From the NCBI RefSeq assembly GCF_000149955.1, contig NC_030986.1:6687114-6751113 (forward strand): a DNA stretch of 64,000 nucleotides. Direction: 5' to 3'. The notes under the pieces are model-generated. The model searched no databases. It was not told where the DNA came from and saw only the letters and a program-made list of their open reading frames with translations. Numbering within the stretch: position 1 is the first letter of the stretch; the number at the start of each line of letters is the position of its first letter. Source of the stretch: Fusarium oxysporum f. sp. lycopersici 4287. Its lineage: Eukaryota > Ascomycota > Sordariomycetes > Hypocreales > Nectriaceae. Below are positions 12,745-22,199 of the stretch, piece by piece. Both the position numbers and the translations under genes were made by a program.

Positions 12745-13419
12745 CTATCCTAACAAATGGCTGATCCAATCACGGTAGCTGTTCATTTGTGAATGAGTTT
12801 TTTCAGCCTCTATAGATCTCTGCAATCGTGCCACAAATGCCTCGACGAGACTATCAACAGCTTGTTGTGGAAGATGCTGATGCCTTGGTCGTAAAATGCG
12901 AGGATTTCCTTTGCTCTTCCCGAACACGCTCGCTTTAAGACGTATATCGTGGGCTTGTGGTGTATAACAGCCGTGACCCAACAAGGACGTCTGAGTGCGC
13001 CCACGGCTGGATAATAAGTCTATTTGACGATCGAAAGGCCTTGCTAGCTGGGCTGCGGCATCGGAACGGCTACGAGAGACCGAGTAGCTTCTTACCGGAT
13101 AGGTCTTCGTGTTTGCACGTCTTGAAGTCGTCCATTGTTGTACCAATTTTCTCGATTCTGGCTGTCGTGCTGTCGACGGCGGATTCGGTGAGCGAATGTG
13201 ATGAGAGCTTTCTGCTCTGTTGTTTGGCATACGCGGTTGAGAGTTGGTGAGCCCAACCTCTGCCATACTTTGGATGGGCCTCATTGGCTGTTTGTAGGAG
13301 GATAAATCTGCCTCCTTCCGAACATGCGAGCGATTGCAAAGACATAGTTTGAGAGCGTTCGTCGACAATGGTATGGTTCTGTTCGGGGCTTGCTGAATGC
13401 GCGTGCTGCTTTCATTCAT
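12745..13419 (-). CDS. Possible hypothetical protein
   Basis: An ATG-initiated open frame of 224 residues, rich in Ser, Arg and Gln, with no domain I recognise. A second frame at 13345-13070 on the same strand overlaps it, and I cannot decide between them; an intron or a frameshift could join parts of both. The codon pattern does not settle the matter. It may be a decayed gene or a chance frame. Confidence 0.2.
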   Translation of the reverse strand: MNESSTRIQQAPNRTIPLSTNALKLCLCNRSHVRKEADLSSYKQPMRPIQSMAEVGLTNSQPRMPNNRAESSHHIRSPNPPSTARQPESRKLVQQWTTSRRANTKTYPVRSYSVSRSRSDAAAQLARPFDRQIDLLSSRGRTQTSLLGHGCYTPQAHDIRLKASVFGKSKGNPRILRPRHQHLPQQAVDSLVEAFVARLQRSIEAEKTHSQMNSYRDWISHLLG

Positions 13420-15048
13420 GACCGCTGCATGGTCTAAGGGATGTCGAGAGACCTGATTTTAAAGCAGAGATGTTTCGAAGGAAAAGCTATTCAATTAGGA
13501 GTTTAAGCTGTGTTAAGACTGTAGGGAGGGCGGGCTTTTGGTAAAAATCGAGAGGGAAACCTTTCTTTAGCTCTAATCCCGATATAGCCCGTTTTTAATC
13601 TCAGTAAAAGTGCCATCCACAGGATTCTCTTCTTCTCCAAACCAGCCTATAGCTGCAACTAGCGTAGGGTCAGCGGACGCACTAAAACATAGGCATCCGG
13701 CAATGTTTTTACTTCTACTTGAAGATAGTTTTGAAGCAAGAACGCAAATTATGTACCCTACATTTAAGCACTAAATTAAGCGACATGTCTCATCTTAATG
13801 CATGTGACGACCTGTCGAATAGCACGCTGTGTTCCTATACATTTGCCTCTTGTTAAGACAAAACCTTCTCAGATACAGTCTATTTATGCGTCAGAAAGAA
13901 AGAGTATGCTACACAGGTATCACGAGAGCAACGTCAACTTCCACAAATGGTGCCTTAGATCCCTTTCCATACAGTTTCGGTATTACCGGTATTACCCGTG
14001 GCAAAAATCTGCCGTGTGCTAGGAGACGAAGAATTTTACATGAGTCTTGCTCTACATTATCTTTTATACAGACTGCGGTAATCGTGCTATGATGGTCATT
14101 TGAGTTCTCCTACTTGCACTATGAATTTGAGGTGGTCATGGTGCCTAGACTGTTTATCTCGCCCTACAACGAAGACAGCGGCGGCATACCATAATGTCTG
14201 TATACGATGTAATATTATCCTGATAAGGGGACTTTCAATCTCTCTAATGACTTCTTTTGATGCATAGATATTGCCGATATTAGTACAATAGTTTTATCGC
14301 ATGTCATAGTCCAGGCTTGACGGACTCGCCCAGTCCCTGTAGTAATTGCAGATAAACACTTCGTGGAATAAAGGTTATCCGGCAAAATCCAGACTATCGC
14401 CGCGCTAGAATACCAAAAGCAAGATTTCTCATCAGCTACGAGCAAAACGACGATGACTATAGAGAAGGCGCGATTCAGAAAATAGTTACGAAGATCTGGG
14501 AAGCGAGATGGCAAACAGCTTAGACCCGTGGTATGTTATAGAGTCTTGATACCGGACAGGACGTACAGCTTGTAAATATGGGTTAAGTAATATTGCTGGT
14601 ACCGTTAGCCCTCAGTTGTCATATGATCGTAGCTGCACTGGACGATGAGACGTTTTTCAGTATTTACTTCTCATTTAGTATACCATTAAGGGTATATCGT
14701 TGCCAAAGTACATCGAAGCTATCACCCTTATTCTTAAATTGCTTCCCAACGCCTGACGAGGTTCAAAATGGTTGTACGCCGAATTTAAACTATCAACATA
14801 CTAATCTTGGCACGCAGCACCTGGCGGTGGCGATGGTGGTGGTAGCAACTGGCCCTCGGCGTCAAAAAGCTGACCTCTCACTGGAATACCTCCACGAACC
14901 GCAGAAATGTGAAGCAAGGCTATTGAATTCGATGGCGAGACTGGTGTACATACGCACCCTTGGTTCATTCGATCATGTTCTGGTTGTGTTATAATCTACC
15001 AATCACATCCAGCTACCTAGAACAAACATTTATTTCTCGCTCTGCCAC
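13420..15048. other. Gene-poor stretch
   Basis: No gene supported. The longest frame (14593-14994, plus) shows no domain. No inverted terminal repeats were noticed. The right end adjoins the 3' end of the amidase gene. Confidence 0.4.
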
Positions 15049-16713
15049 TCAGCGATGATTAATGGCCTTATCAATCTCAGTAGCAGCCGCAAACAAATCA
15101 TTATCATGGTACTTTCTCGCCACAATCTGCAAGTTGATAGGCGCTCCCTCGAAATCTCCTGTAGACCATAACATTCTCACGTGTTCCTCATCCTTGCTCA
15201 AAGGGACACTATCCGCTGGATAATCCTCGCTTCCTTTTGCGCCAGCCTTGACAGGTGTAGGTATGACGATGCCAGGATAGTCCACGTAGTTCCAAAAGGC
15301 TGTGTAATTCCAGTAAAAAGCTGTTTCGTGAGAGCAAGCTGGCCCAACGAATACAGGACAAATGACAAAGTCAACATCTTGAGACTCCCAGTGCTCGGCA
15401 AAGCGACACCTAAAATCATCACGGGCTACGCGAAGCTTTAGGATGCCACTGGTATCAAGCCCAGGGCCTTCAGCGTCCTTGATAATCCACTGTGTCAAGT
15501 CATGCATAGGCTCTTGCTTGGCTTCAAGGTAACCCTTTACCGCTTTGCCTCCGTCGGGCCAGTAGGCAAGACGAATGTTCTTCATTGCCTCTTCTGTCTG
15601 ATAAGGCTGAAATGTTTTGACATCGAACCCTTTAGAGCGTAACTCGCTAAGTGCCCACTTGAGTGCTCTCATCACCGGGGGCTGTGGTGTAATAACACCA
15701 TCAGTCATCATGATCCCAATCTTGAGTGACTTCTTTTCCGCCGAGTAGCTATTCCACGGAATAGGAATAAGGCGTGGGTCTTTCAACCAAGGACAAGTAT
15801 TAGAGATGACCGACATAAGGAGATCAACGTCCCGCAGCGTGGTGCACATCGGCCCAGCTGAGCAGAGGATATTGAGTTCAGCGGCAAATCCTCCTGGTAA
15901 GAAGTCTCTCTGAGGAAATAAATAAGACGTTGTCTTGAGGCCATAGATGCCGCAGAACCCAGCCGGTCCACGGACACTCCCTCCGATGTCTGTACCGACT
16001 CCTAAGACAGAGCCCCGTAGAGCTATAAGAGCAGCTTCGCCGCCTGTTGACCCTCCAGCCGAGAGGTTGATGTTGAGAGGATTAAGCGTTCGTCCCCAAG
16101 GAGACGTAGTCTCCAGGTGCATGATAGCTTGCGGTTGATTAGTTTTACAATAGAAGATTGCCCCAGCTTGACGAAGTATAGCTGTCATCTGACAATCCTC
16201 TTTATCCAATCTGCGAGTAGCCAGGAATCCGACACTAGACCATTGGTTCTTGATCGGCATATGCTCCTTGATACTGATTGGTACGCCATGCAGAGGGCCA
16301 ACGGTCTTGCCAGTTTCAGTAAGGTAGTTATCGAGGAGTTGGGCAGCCTGTACGGCCTCTTCCATAAACCATTGGGTTAAACAGCAAGTAAGCTGATGGG
16401 CAATAATAGCTCTCTTCGAAAAAGCGGTGACGACAGCTACAGCTGTAAACTTTCTGGACGCGATGGCCGCAGCGAGCGCTGTAGCATCATAGTTTTCTGT
16501 AATTTCAAGCTCCTCGTTTGACAGTATGCCGCAGGAGCTGGGAATTCCAGTCACATCCTTTGGGGGATTATCGATGAGAGGTTGCGGGAGACGCAGTTCT
16601 TGCGGGACATTGCTGCCAAACTCTTGGAGCATGGATGTCCTGAATGCCTCATAAGCGGGGGAGCCGGACTTCAAAGGCATTGCCTGGATAACAGAAAGTT
16701 GTTTAGACGGCAT
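15049..16713 (-). CDS. Amidase-signature family amidohydrolase
   Basis: Hydrolyses carboxamides to acid and ammonia; the substrate cannot be told from sequence. A single exon of 554 residues from the ATG at 16713. The Ser-cisSer-Lys triad is present: Lys149 in I-S-I-K-E-H, Ser222 in A-G-G-S-T-G-G-E and the nucleophile Ser246 in D-I-G-G-S-V-R-G-P. The second Ser of the usual G-G-S-S-G-G is Thr here, which leaves the catalytic serines intact. The C-terminal part has F-E-G-A-P-I-N-L-Q-I-V, typical of the family end. An in-frame ATG at 16830 would add 39 residues. The length and motifs suggest an active enzyme, probably cytosolic. It is divergent from the MFS gene, with a MITE in between. Confidence 0.9.
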   Translation of the reverse strand: MPSKQLSVIQAMPLKSGSPAYEAFRTSMLQEFGSNVPQELRLPQPLIDNPPKDVTGIPSSCGILSNEELEITENYDATALAAAIASRKFTAVAVVTAFSKRAIIAHQLTCCLTQWFMEEAVQAAQLLDNYLTETGKTVGPLHGVPISIKEHMPIKNQWSSVGFLATRRLDKEDCQMTAILRQAGAIFYCKTNQPQAIMHLETTSPWGRTLNPLNINLSAGGSTGGEAALIALRGSVLGVGTDIGGSVRGPAGFCGIYGLKTTSYLFPQRDFLPGGFAAELNILCSAGPMCTTLRDVDLLMSVISNTCPWLKDPRLIPIPWNSYSAEKKSLKIGIMMTDGVITPQPPVMRALKWALSELRSKGFDVKTFQPYQTEEAMKNIRLAYWPDGGKAVKGYLEAKQEPMHDLTQWIIKDAEGPGLDTSGILKLRVARDDFRCRFAEHWESQDVDFVICPVFVGPACSHETAFYWNYTAFWNYVDYPGIVIPTPVKAGAKGSEDYPADSVPLSKDEEHVRMLWSTGDFEGAPINLQIVARKYHDNDLFAAATEIDKAINHR

Positions 16714-16975
16714 GATGGTTGGTAGTCTTGTTTGGAAGTTGGATGAGAAACAATGGCGAATTACAAGATTTCGCCGAATGCTGGATATATACGTGCAATT
16801 GGCGGATTCCTTCTGGCCGAGACGATGCATTTACGTTCTCATGATTGAGGTTAGGGTTACCAAGCTTCCCTTGACCCGGGTTTTTTTCCTAATCTGTCGC
16901 CTAAATAGATACCAAAATCATGATCCACCCCGCAGTTCGGACGAAAGATGAGATCATCGAATAATATGTAGTTAT

Positions 16976-17413
16976 TATCCCCTCAATTGTCGAAAGGCTC
17001 CCGAAAGTCCTTGCCCCACATGGCCCCTGTTACATGACAGGTACATGAGGAGAACCTACAAGACCTGAGACGAATTTACGCCTATGGCACAGCATAAACT
17101 TGTCCAAAGGGGAAAAAGAAGCTAATTGCGTTGCTTTTCAGGGCCAGCGGGTTGGGCAGCCAAGGTTAAAAAGCTTAAGGAAGCCTTTGGCGCCGGTCAG
17201 CAATAATAAGAAGAGGTCTCAATTAAAGAGGAAGAGGCATCAACCAATTTGGGGGTGAGCAGTGTGATGTCGCGATTTGTAACTCAAATATTGTTGGAAC
17301 ATCTATCAGAGGCTAATTTAGGTAGGGAATAATGTACTCTCAATTCTTGCATTTTAATTGGGCAGACATCCCTGGAGTGACCTGGCGGGAGCATTTCGAC
17401 AATTGAGGGGATA
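16976..17413. repeat. MITE with TATCCCCTCAATTGTCGAAA termini
   Basis: The left end (TATCCCCTCAATTGTCGAAA at 16976) and the right end (TTTCGACAATTGAGGGGATA, ending 17413) are inverted repeats of about 28 bp with one mismatch. The 438-bp body is non-coding. The flanks GTTAT and GTTCT may be an imperfect target duplication. The superfamily is unclear. It lies in the shared upstream region of the amidase and MFS genes and may change their expression. Confidence 0.65.
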
Positions 17414-18062
17414 GTTCTGACTATATCCTCCCAATTAGTGAATTTTTACCGTCGCTAAAGGATTCTAAGGTCCTTGACATCAACTTGAATGGGCGAGATT
17501 CTCACACTTCCCCCCATCATCGAGCGCTATATTTTAAGAAGGCTAGCTTCGTACACCCCAGCCACCAAGTGTACGGCGGTGTGCCATACTCCGTTACCCA
17601 CCCCTTACGCTACATATCAGTCCGCTCAGAGCAAGGGCTCCCTACGTAGGATCCACAGAAAGAGTGGAAATTGCCGTTTCAAATCCCAGTGACCTGGTCT
17701 TTATTGGCGGTGCTAGCATCCCCGCTTTTCCCTGCGAGCCGACCAGATGAGCTCGATTAAAAATGCCTAAACAGGTAAAAATTCTAAACTATAATTGAAG
17801 CTATGATATTCATTGTGTGGAGGCTGACTTATCCGTTTGAATGTTCTTCAGTCGTATTTTTCCTTTCGCCCGTCTACAGGTATCTTCTAAGCGAGCAGGG
17901 GACCACACTGGACAGAGATTAAGACTTGGGCTAAAAGAAATGCATAAATAGACCTGTTCTGGTATTATTATTTGAAGTCGTTATAGAAGCCTTTATAGCA
18001 TCTTGACATTCGCAATACAAGTACACGGCTAACATACAAAATCTCATTATTTTGCTTTCAAT
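17414..18062. promoter_or_regulatory. Upstream region of the MFS gene
   Basis: About 650 bp without a gene. It presumably holds the MFS promoter and 5' leader. I see no specific operator. Confidence 0.35.
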
Positions 18063-19685
18063 ATGGCACAGGCCTACCCAGAGGTTATCCCCGGCACCGT
18101 CCACCTTGTTGACTCTGACCTTGGCGATGGCAACGACATTGAGCTTATCCCACGTCCCAGCGATGACCCCGAAGACCCGCTCAATTGGAGCAAACGTCGC
18201 AAATACCTCTCAGCAACAATGGTCCTCGTCTATACACTCGGTGTTGGACTTCCTGTTACTTTGCAGTACTCCGTCCTAGCAGACATCACCCAAGACACCG
18301 GTATTTCTACAGCCGACTTGGTACAAGGCACAGGCGTAATGTTTCTCCTTCTTGGTTGGGGTTGTCTTTTTTGGCAACCTATCGCCCTAACCTATGGCAG
18401 ACGTGGTGTTTATCTCATTTCTACCATTATTACCGTTCCTCTGATGGTGTGGACCTCATATTCACGATCAGCTGGGGAATGGTACGCTCATCGTATCCTT
18501 CTCGGATTCTTCGTGTCGCCTATCGAGTCACTACCTGAAGTCAGCATACCCGACATCTTCTTTGCGCATGAAAGAGGAACGTGGATGAGTTTATACGTCT
18601 TCACTCTATTTGGCTCTAACTTCCTTGCTCCCTTGGTTGCAGGTTTCTTTGCCGATGCCTACGGTTGGCGATGGACAATGCATTTCGGGGCAATCTTTGC
18701 TGCTTTTTCCTTTCTCATTCTTTTCCTCTTCATGGAAGAGACTATCTACTTCCGTCCAACATTTGAGGGTCTTGAGGATCAAGTTCAGCCAACAAAGGGT
18801 GAGGGAGAAGATGGAGGGGAATCCGGAAACCTTCAACGAGCACCTACTGCCAATGATAAGAAAATTACTACCACCATCGGCAACGACCAGGAGGAGGGGA
18901 CTGTACACCCTAAGAAGAGTCTCACCGCTCACCTTGTGCTCTTTGTCAAGAAAGATGGCAGACCAAACAAGAAGAATATGTTTAAGTCCATGTTGGCACC
19001 GCTTCCGCTCATGGTTCTGTTCCCAAACGTCGCCTGGGCCGGTTTTATATACGGCATTAACTTATGTTGGTACAATGTTTTGAACGCCACTACGAGTCCG
19101 ATCCTTAGCACATCGCCTTACAATTGGTCCACCAGCATGGTAGGCTTGATGTATGTTGGGCCCATCATTGGCGCTGCCTTGGGCTGTTTGTGGTCTGGAA
19201 TTGTCGCCGATCGCATCGCTCTGTCACTGGCTCGTCGCAACAATGGTATAAGAGAGCCTGAGCACAGACTTTGGCCATTGGCGTTATCTGCCCTGTTGTC
19301 TTGTGTCGGCCTTATAGTCTGGGGCGTCGGTGCTGACAAGCATATTCCCTGGATTGGATTGGCAATTGGCCTGGTGGTCCTCACGTTCAGCTGTGTTACA
19401 GGCGGATCAATAGCTCTGTCTTATAACGTCGACTGTTTCAAGGATATCAGCGGTGATACCACTACGTCTATCATCATCATCCGCAATACATTGGGGTTCG
19501 CTATTTCGTATGGTATCACTCCTTGGTATGTTAACATGGGTCTGCAGGACTGCTTCATCATGGCGGGACTTTTATCTTTGGGATGTACTAGTACCTTTCT
19601 GCTTATGATTTGGAAGGGCAAGAGTTTGCGTCGAAAGGCTGCGCCAAGGTACTGGCAGTATGTTCAGAATATGGTATATCAATGA
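18063..19685 (+). CDS. Major facilitator superfamily transporter (DHA1/SVOP-like)
   Basis: A plasma-membrane or organellar proton-coupled transporter; the substrate is unknown. A single uninterrupted exon of 540 residues, the usual length. Before the first membrane segment it has the family signature P-S-D-D-P-E-D-P-L-N-W-S-K-R-R-K. About twelve hydrophobic segments follow in two groups, split by a charged central loop (about residues 235-310, rich in E, G, D and K). The L-T-Y-G-R-R-G-V-Y-L loop between TM2 and TM3 matches the family G-R-R motif. The ATG at 18063 leaves the standard short N-terminus. Its position next to an amidase gene could mean a shared nitrogen or xenobiotic role, but that is inference. 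Confidence 0.9.
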   Translation: MAQAYPEVIPGTVHLVDSDLGDGNDIELIPRPSDDPEDPLNWSKRRKYLSATMVLVYTLGVGLPVTLQYSVLADITQDTGISTADLVQGTGVMFLLLGWGCLFWQPIALTYGRRGVYLISTIITVPLMVWTSYSRSAGEWYAHRILLGFFVSPIESLPEVSIPDIFFAHERGTWMSLYVFTLFGSNFLAPLVAGFFADAYGWRWTMHFGAIFAAFSFLILFLFMEETIYFRPTFEGLEDQVQPTKGEGEDGGESGNLQRAPTANDKKITTTIGNDQEEGTVHPKKSLTAHLVLFVKKDGRPNKKNMFKSMLAPLPLMVLFPNVAWAGFIYGINLCWYNVLNATTSPILSTSPYNWSTSMVGLMYVGPIIGAALGCLWSGIVADRIALSLARRNNGIREPEHRLWPLALSALLSCVGLIVWGVGADKHIPWIGLAIGLVVLTFSCVTGGSIALSYNVDCFKDISGDTTTSIIIIRNTLGFAISYGITPWYVNMGLQDCFIMAGLLSLGCTSTFLLMIWKGKSLRRKAAPRYWQYVQNMVYQ

Positions 19686-20217
19686 GCATAATAGTGGAAG
19701 CTGCCGAGAATATGTCAGTATCGCCGTATATTATAATCCATTCAAGCGAGAGGTTACTCTACTTACTCTTATTTAGTTAAGATAGCCTAGCCTTGTACTT
19801 TAAGATGGTATCCTTATTACTTAGAAGTGCCCGAGAGATATTTAGTCTTGATAGACCGAATATTATGAAGACAGACACTGTCTCAGCAAGTGGCGAATCG
19901 GATGATAAACACAGAGGGGGAGGAGGACGGAGCCTATATCACAACTAAATAGAATGGAAAATATACAGACTTCACCGGATTTTTGGAGCGACTGTTTGAG
20001 CTTACAATGGGATTACACAGCGACCCTGTAAGGGTCAAGTCGCGCATCTCCAGGACGCTCGTCACAAGTATACAGTGCTCGGTTCGCCGTCCCCATTCAA
20101 GGGTCACCTCTCCCACCTGGCCTAATTATCGTTCGCAGGCGACCTTGACTTAAATAGCTGACATATAGTGGCTTACGCGGCTTGCGTTTTGGAATAACGT
20201 TGCCTGGGATTGGGCGA
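19686..20217. other. Intergenic
   Basis: No gene seen between the MFS stop and the solo LTR. It contains only short open frames. Confidence 0.5.
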
Positions 20218-20222
20218 GTTCA

Positions 20223-21021
20223 TGTTGTTTATATTGCGCAGTAGTAGGGTTCCGTCGAGGTAATTTACCGAACGGTAATTTACCTATCTGACCAAGGTTT
20301 TTGACGTCAGAAACCTCGAGGTATTTTGCATGTCAAAAACCTCTCATTGGCCAATGCCCATTTCATCTCCACTATTTTCCATATCGGTCTCTTCCCAACC
20401 CCAGCCATCCACAACAATGGAGTCTTGGAAGGCGTTTTCTATCTTTATCAGCCAAGCAACGTCAACTGTCTCCCAACCATTCGGTTCTGCCGGATTATCT
20501 TTGACCGTCTTGAGCCTCTTTAGCACCCGACTGTTCATATAGATGAAAGTGACCTTATCGGTGCTAAGTGGACTAAGCCGATTCCGAAGCTTACAATGAA
20601 GGTAGTTCGTAGCACTAAAGGAACGCTGTGAAGGAACAGAGCGCAGAAGGGAATTTGGTGATAATTTGTGTGCTGCATCGGTTATTTGACGCGCTAAACC
20701 TATTCCGTACACCAGCTAATCCTAATATGGCCACTCACTAAGCCTAAAATGGGAGAGTTTTTGACGTAAATTACCGCCAAAAACCCCCTTTAGGAATTTG
20801 ACGGTCAAGAACGGTTTTTGACGGTCAAAAACGGAACCCTACGCAGTAGTGCTGGGTGAAAATATATTTTATGAAACTTAGTTGTTTCTTATTGAGCTGA
20901 GAGTTATTCTCGGGTTTATATCTCTAGATAATTGTATCTAGGACTTTAAACTTTAAATCTAGGACTTTCAGACTAATAGTCTGAATCCTGAAGGGAAGGG
21001 GGATTCCCGGATTTTCCAACA
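20223..21021 (-). repeat. Solo LTR (copia-type ends) with 5-bp target duplication
   Basis: Read on the minus strand it begins TGTTGGAAAATCCGGG and ends TATAAACAACA. The exact 5-bp target duplication GTTCA is at 20218-20222 and 21022-21026. No internal region exists, so this is a solo LTR left by recombination. It is interrupted by a hAT-type MITE (20245-20841). Without the insertion the LTR is about 194 bp. A second copy of the same LTR, lacking the insertion, is at 51930-52131. Confidence 0.85.
20245..20841. mobile_element. Non-autonomous hAT-type element
   Basis: The ends TAGGGTTCCGT and ACGGAACCCTA are inverted. The 8-bp target duplication CGCAGTAG is exact at 20237-20244 and 20842-20849; eight bases is the hAT hallmark. 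The uninterrupted LTR copy at 51930-52131 has CGCAGTAG only once, which gives the empty site. Subterminal regions carry many short copies of TTTTTGACGT/GACGGTCAA/TAATTTACC-like motifs in both orientations, possible transposase binding sites. The 597-bp body has no transposase gene. Confidence 0.85.
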
Positions 21022-21215
21022 GTTCAGGGTTGAAAGCCACTCCACCCAATCCACGTAGTGAATCCACTCGTAGATTCCACCGTCCACTCCACTGACACAA
21101 TCTCAATGAATTGGCTAATTCACCGAATCCACTTGGCGACGTCGTAGATGGATTGGGTGCATTTGTGTGCATTAGAAGTGGGGTAGCTAAGTGTTAGATA
21201 GACGGTTGGGAATTT

Positions 21216-21511
21216 TTGGATACGAGAGTAGGGTCGATGTCCAGTTAAAATAAGGTTAATTTTCACACTTAAGGGTCAATCTAGGCCCTAAGAGCTCGTT
21301 CTTCTTCTGTCTCTGTTCTATCCTTCCAGGTGATTTCCCCTGCCACCCGGTATAATATATCCGTGTTAGATACGCGAGTAGGGTTAATATCCAATTAAAA
21401 TAGGGTTGATTTTCACATTTGAGGATCAATCTCGTCCCCAGAAGCTCTTTTTTTCTTCTTCTGTCCTTTTAGGTGTTTTCCCCGCTACCCGGTATTGATA
21501 TATCCGGGGAC
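21216..21511 (+). repeat. Tandem duplication, two ~146-bp units
   Basis: Unit 1 (about 21216-21364) and unit 2 (about 21366-21511) align throughout. Shared blocks in order are GATACG.GAGTAGGGT, TTTTCACA.TT.AGG, GATCAATCT-like and CCCGGTAT..ATATCCG. The differences are largely C/T and A/G. It could be the remnant of adjacent LTRs or a local duplication. Confidence 0.6.
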
Positions 21512-22199
21512 CCACAAAATACATGTTTCTTTTATCGAGGCGCTATCACTAATCCAACAGGAATTCGCTCCACTTCCCTTATTGCAATATTATTCTTGTA
21601 TCCAAAAGAGGGGTGAAACCCCTCACGGACAGACTGATCAAAGAATCAAGTCGACGATCAATAACATCACAACATTCTGCTCCACTTGGATACACTCACC
21701 CCATTGTATTCGTGCGTATCTCACATTGTATCTGGCGTCAGTCAGCACTCGATGGGATAGGTGCAAGGTGCGTGATGTACCGATTTGTAATGATGAGACC
21801 TGCTGGTACTTATACCACCGCATAATTTAGGAGGCGGTAGAAGTACCTCTTGTTCTTTGCATTTTAATTGACTATGACCCGTCATCGTGACCTAATTCCG
21901 GCCTGTTGGGCCCTTAGAAGATAATTGCTTCTGGTACGTAGGACTAGAATGTCAGCAGGTGCAGCTAAGAACAAAAGCCCGAAATGGAGCCCTCTTACGG
22001 AGGTCAACGACTATGAGAAGAAGAAGAGGAAGCGGCCTGAGGTGCGTAGTTTACAGTAGACTACCTTCGGATACCATATCTGCAATATTGCAATTTGTCA
22101 AAGTGAATATCGCGGCGACTTCTATCACACCCTAATTTAGCAGAGGAGTTTTGTGCCACATGCTTATCTGTGCCACAAGCTTATCGCGTACGTTATGTA
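21512..22199. other. Unassigned sequence between repeats
   Basis: No gene seen. At about 22156-22194 there is a partial end of the 3.1-kb MITE family (two GCTTATC units followed by GCGTACGTTA), directly abutting the 3' end of the LINE. Confidence 0.4.

Noticed and set aside
14593..14994. Plus-strand open frame of 133 codons
   Set aside because: No domain, no homology that I recognise, and no intron pattern that extends it.
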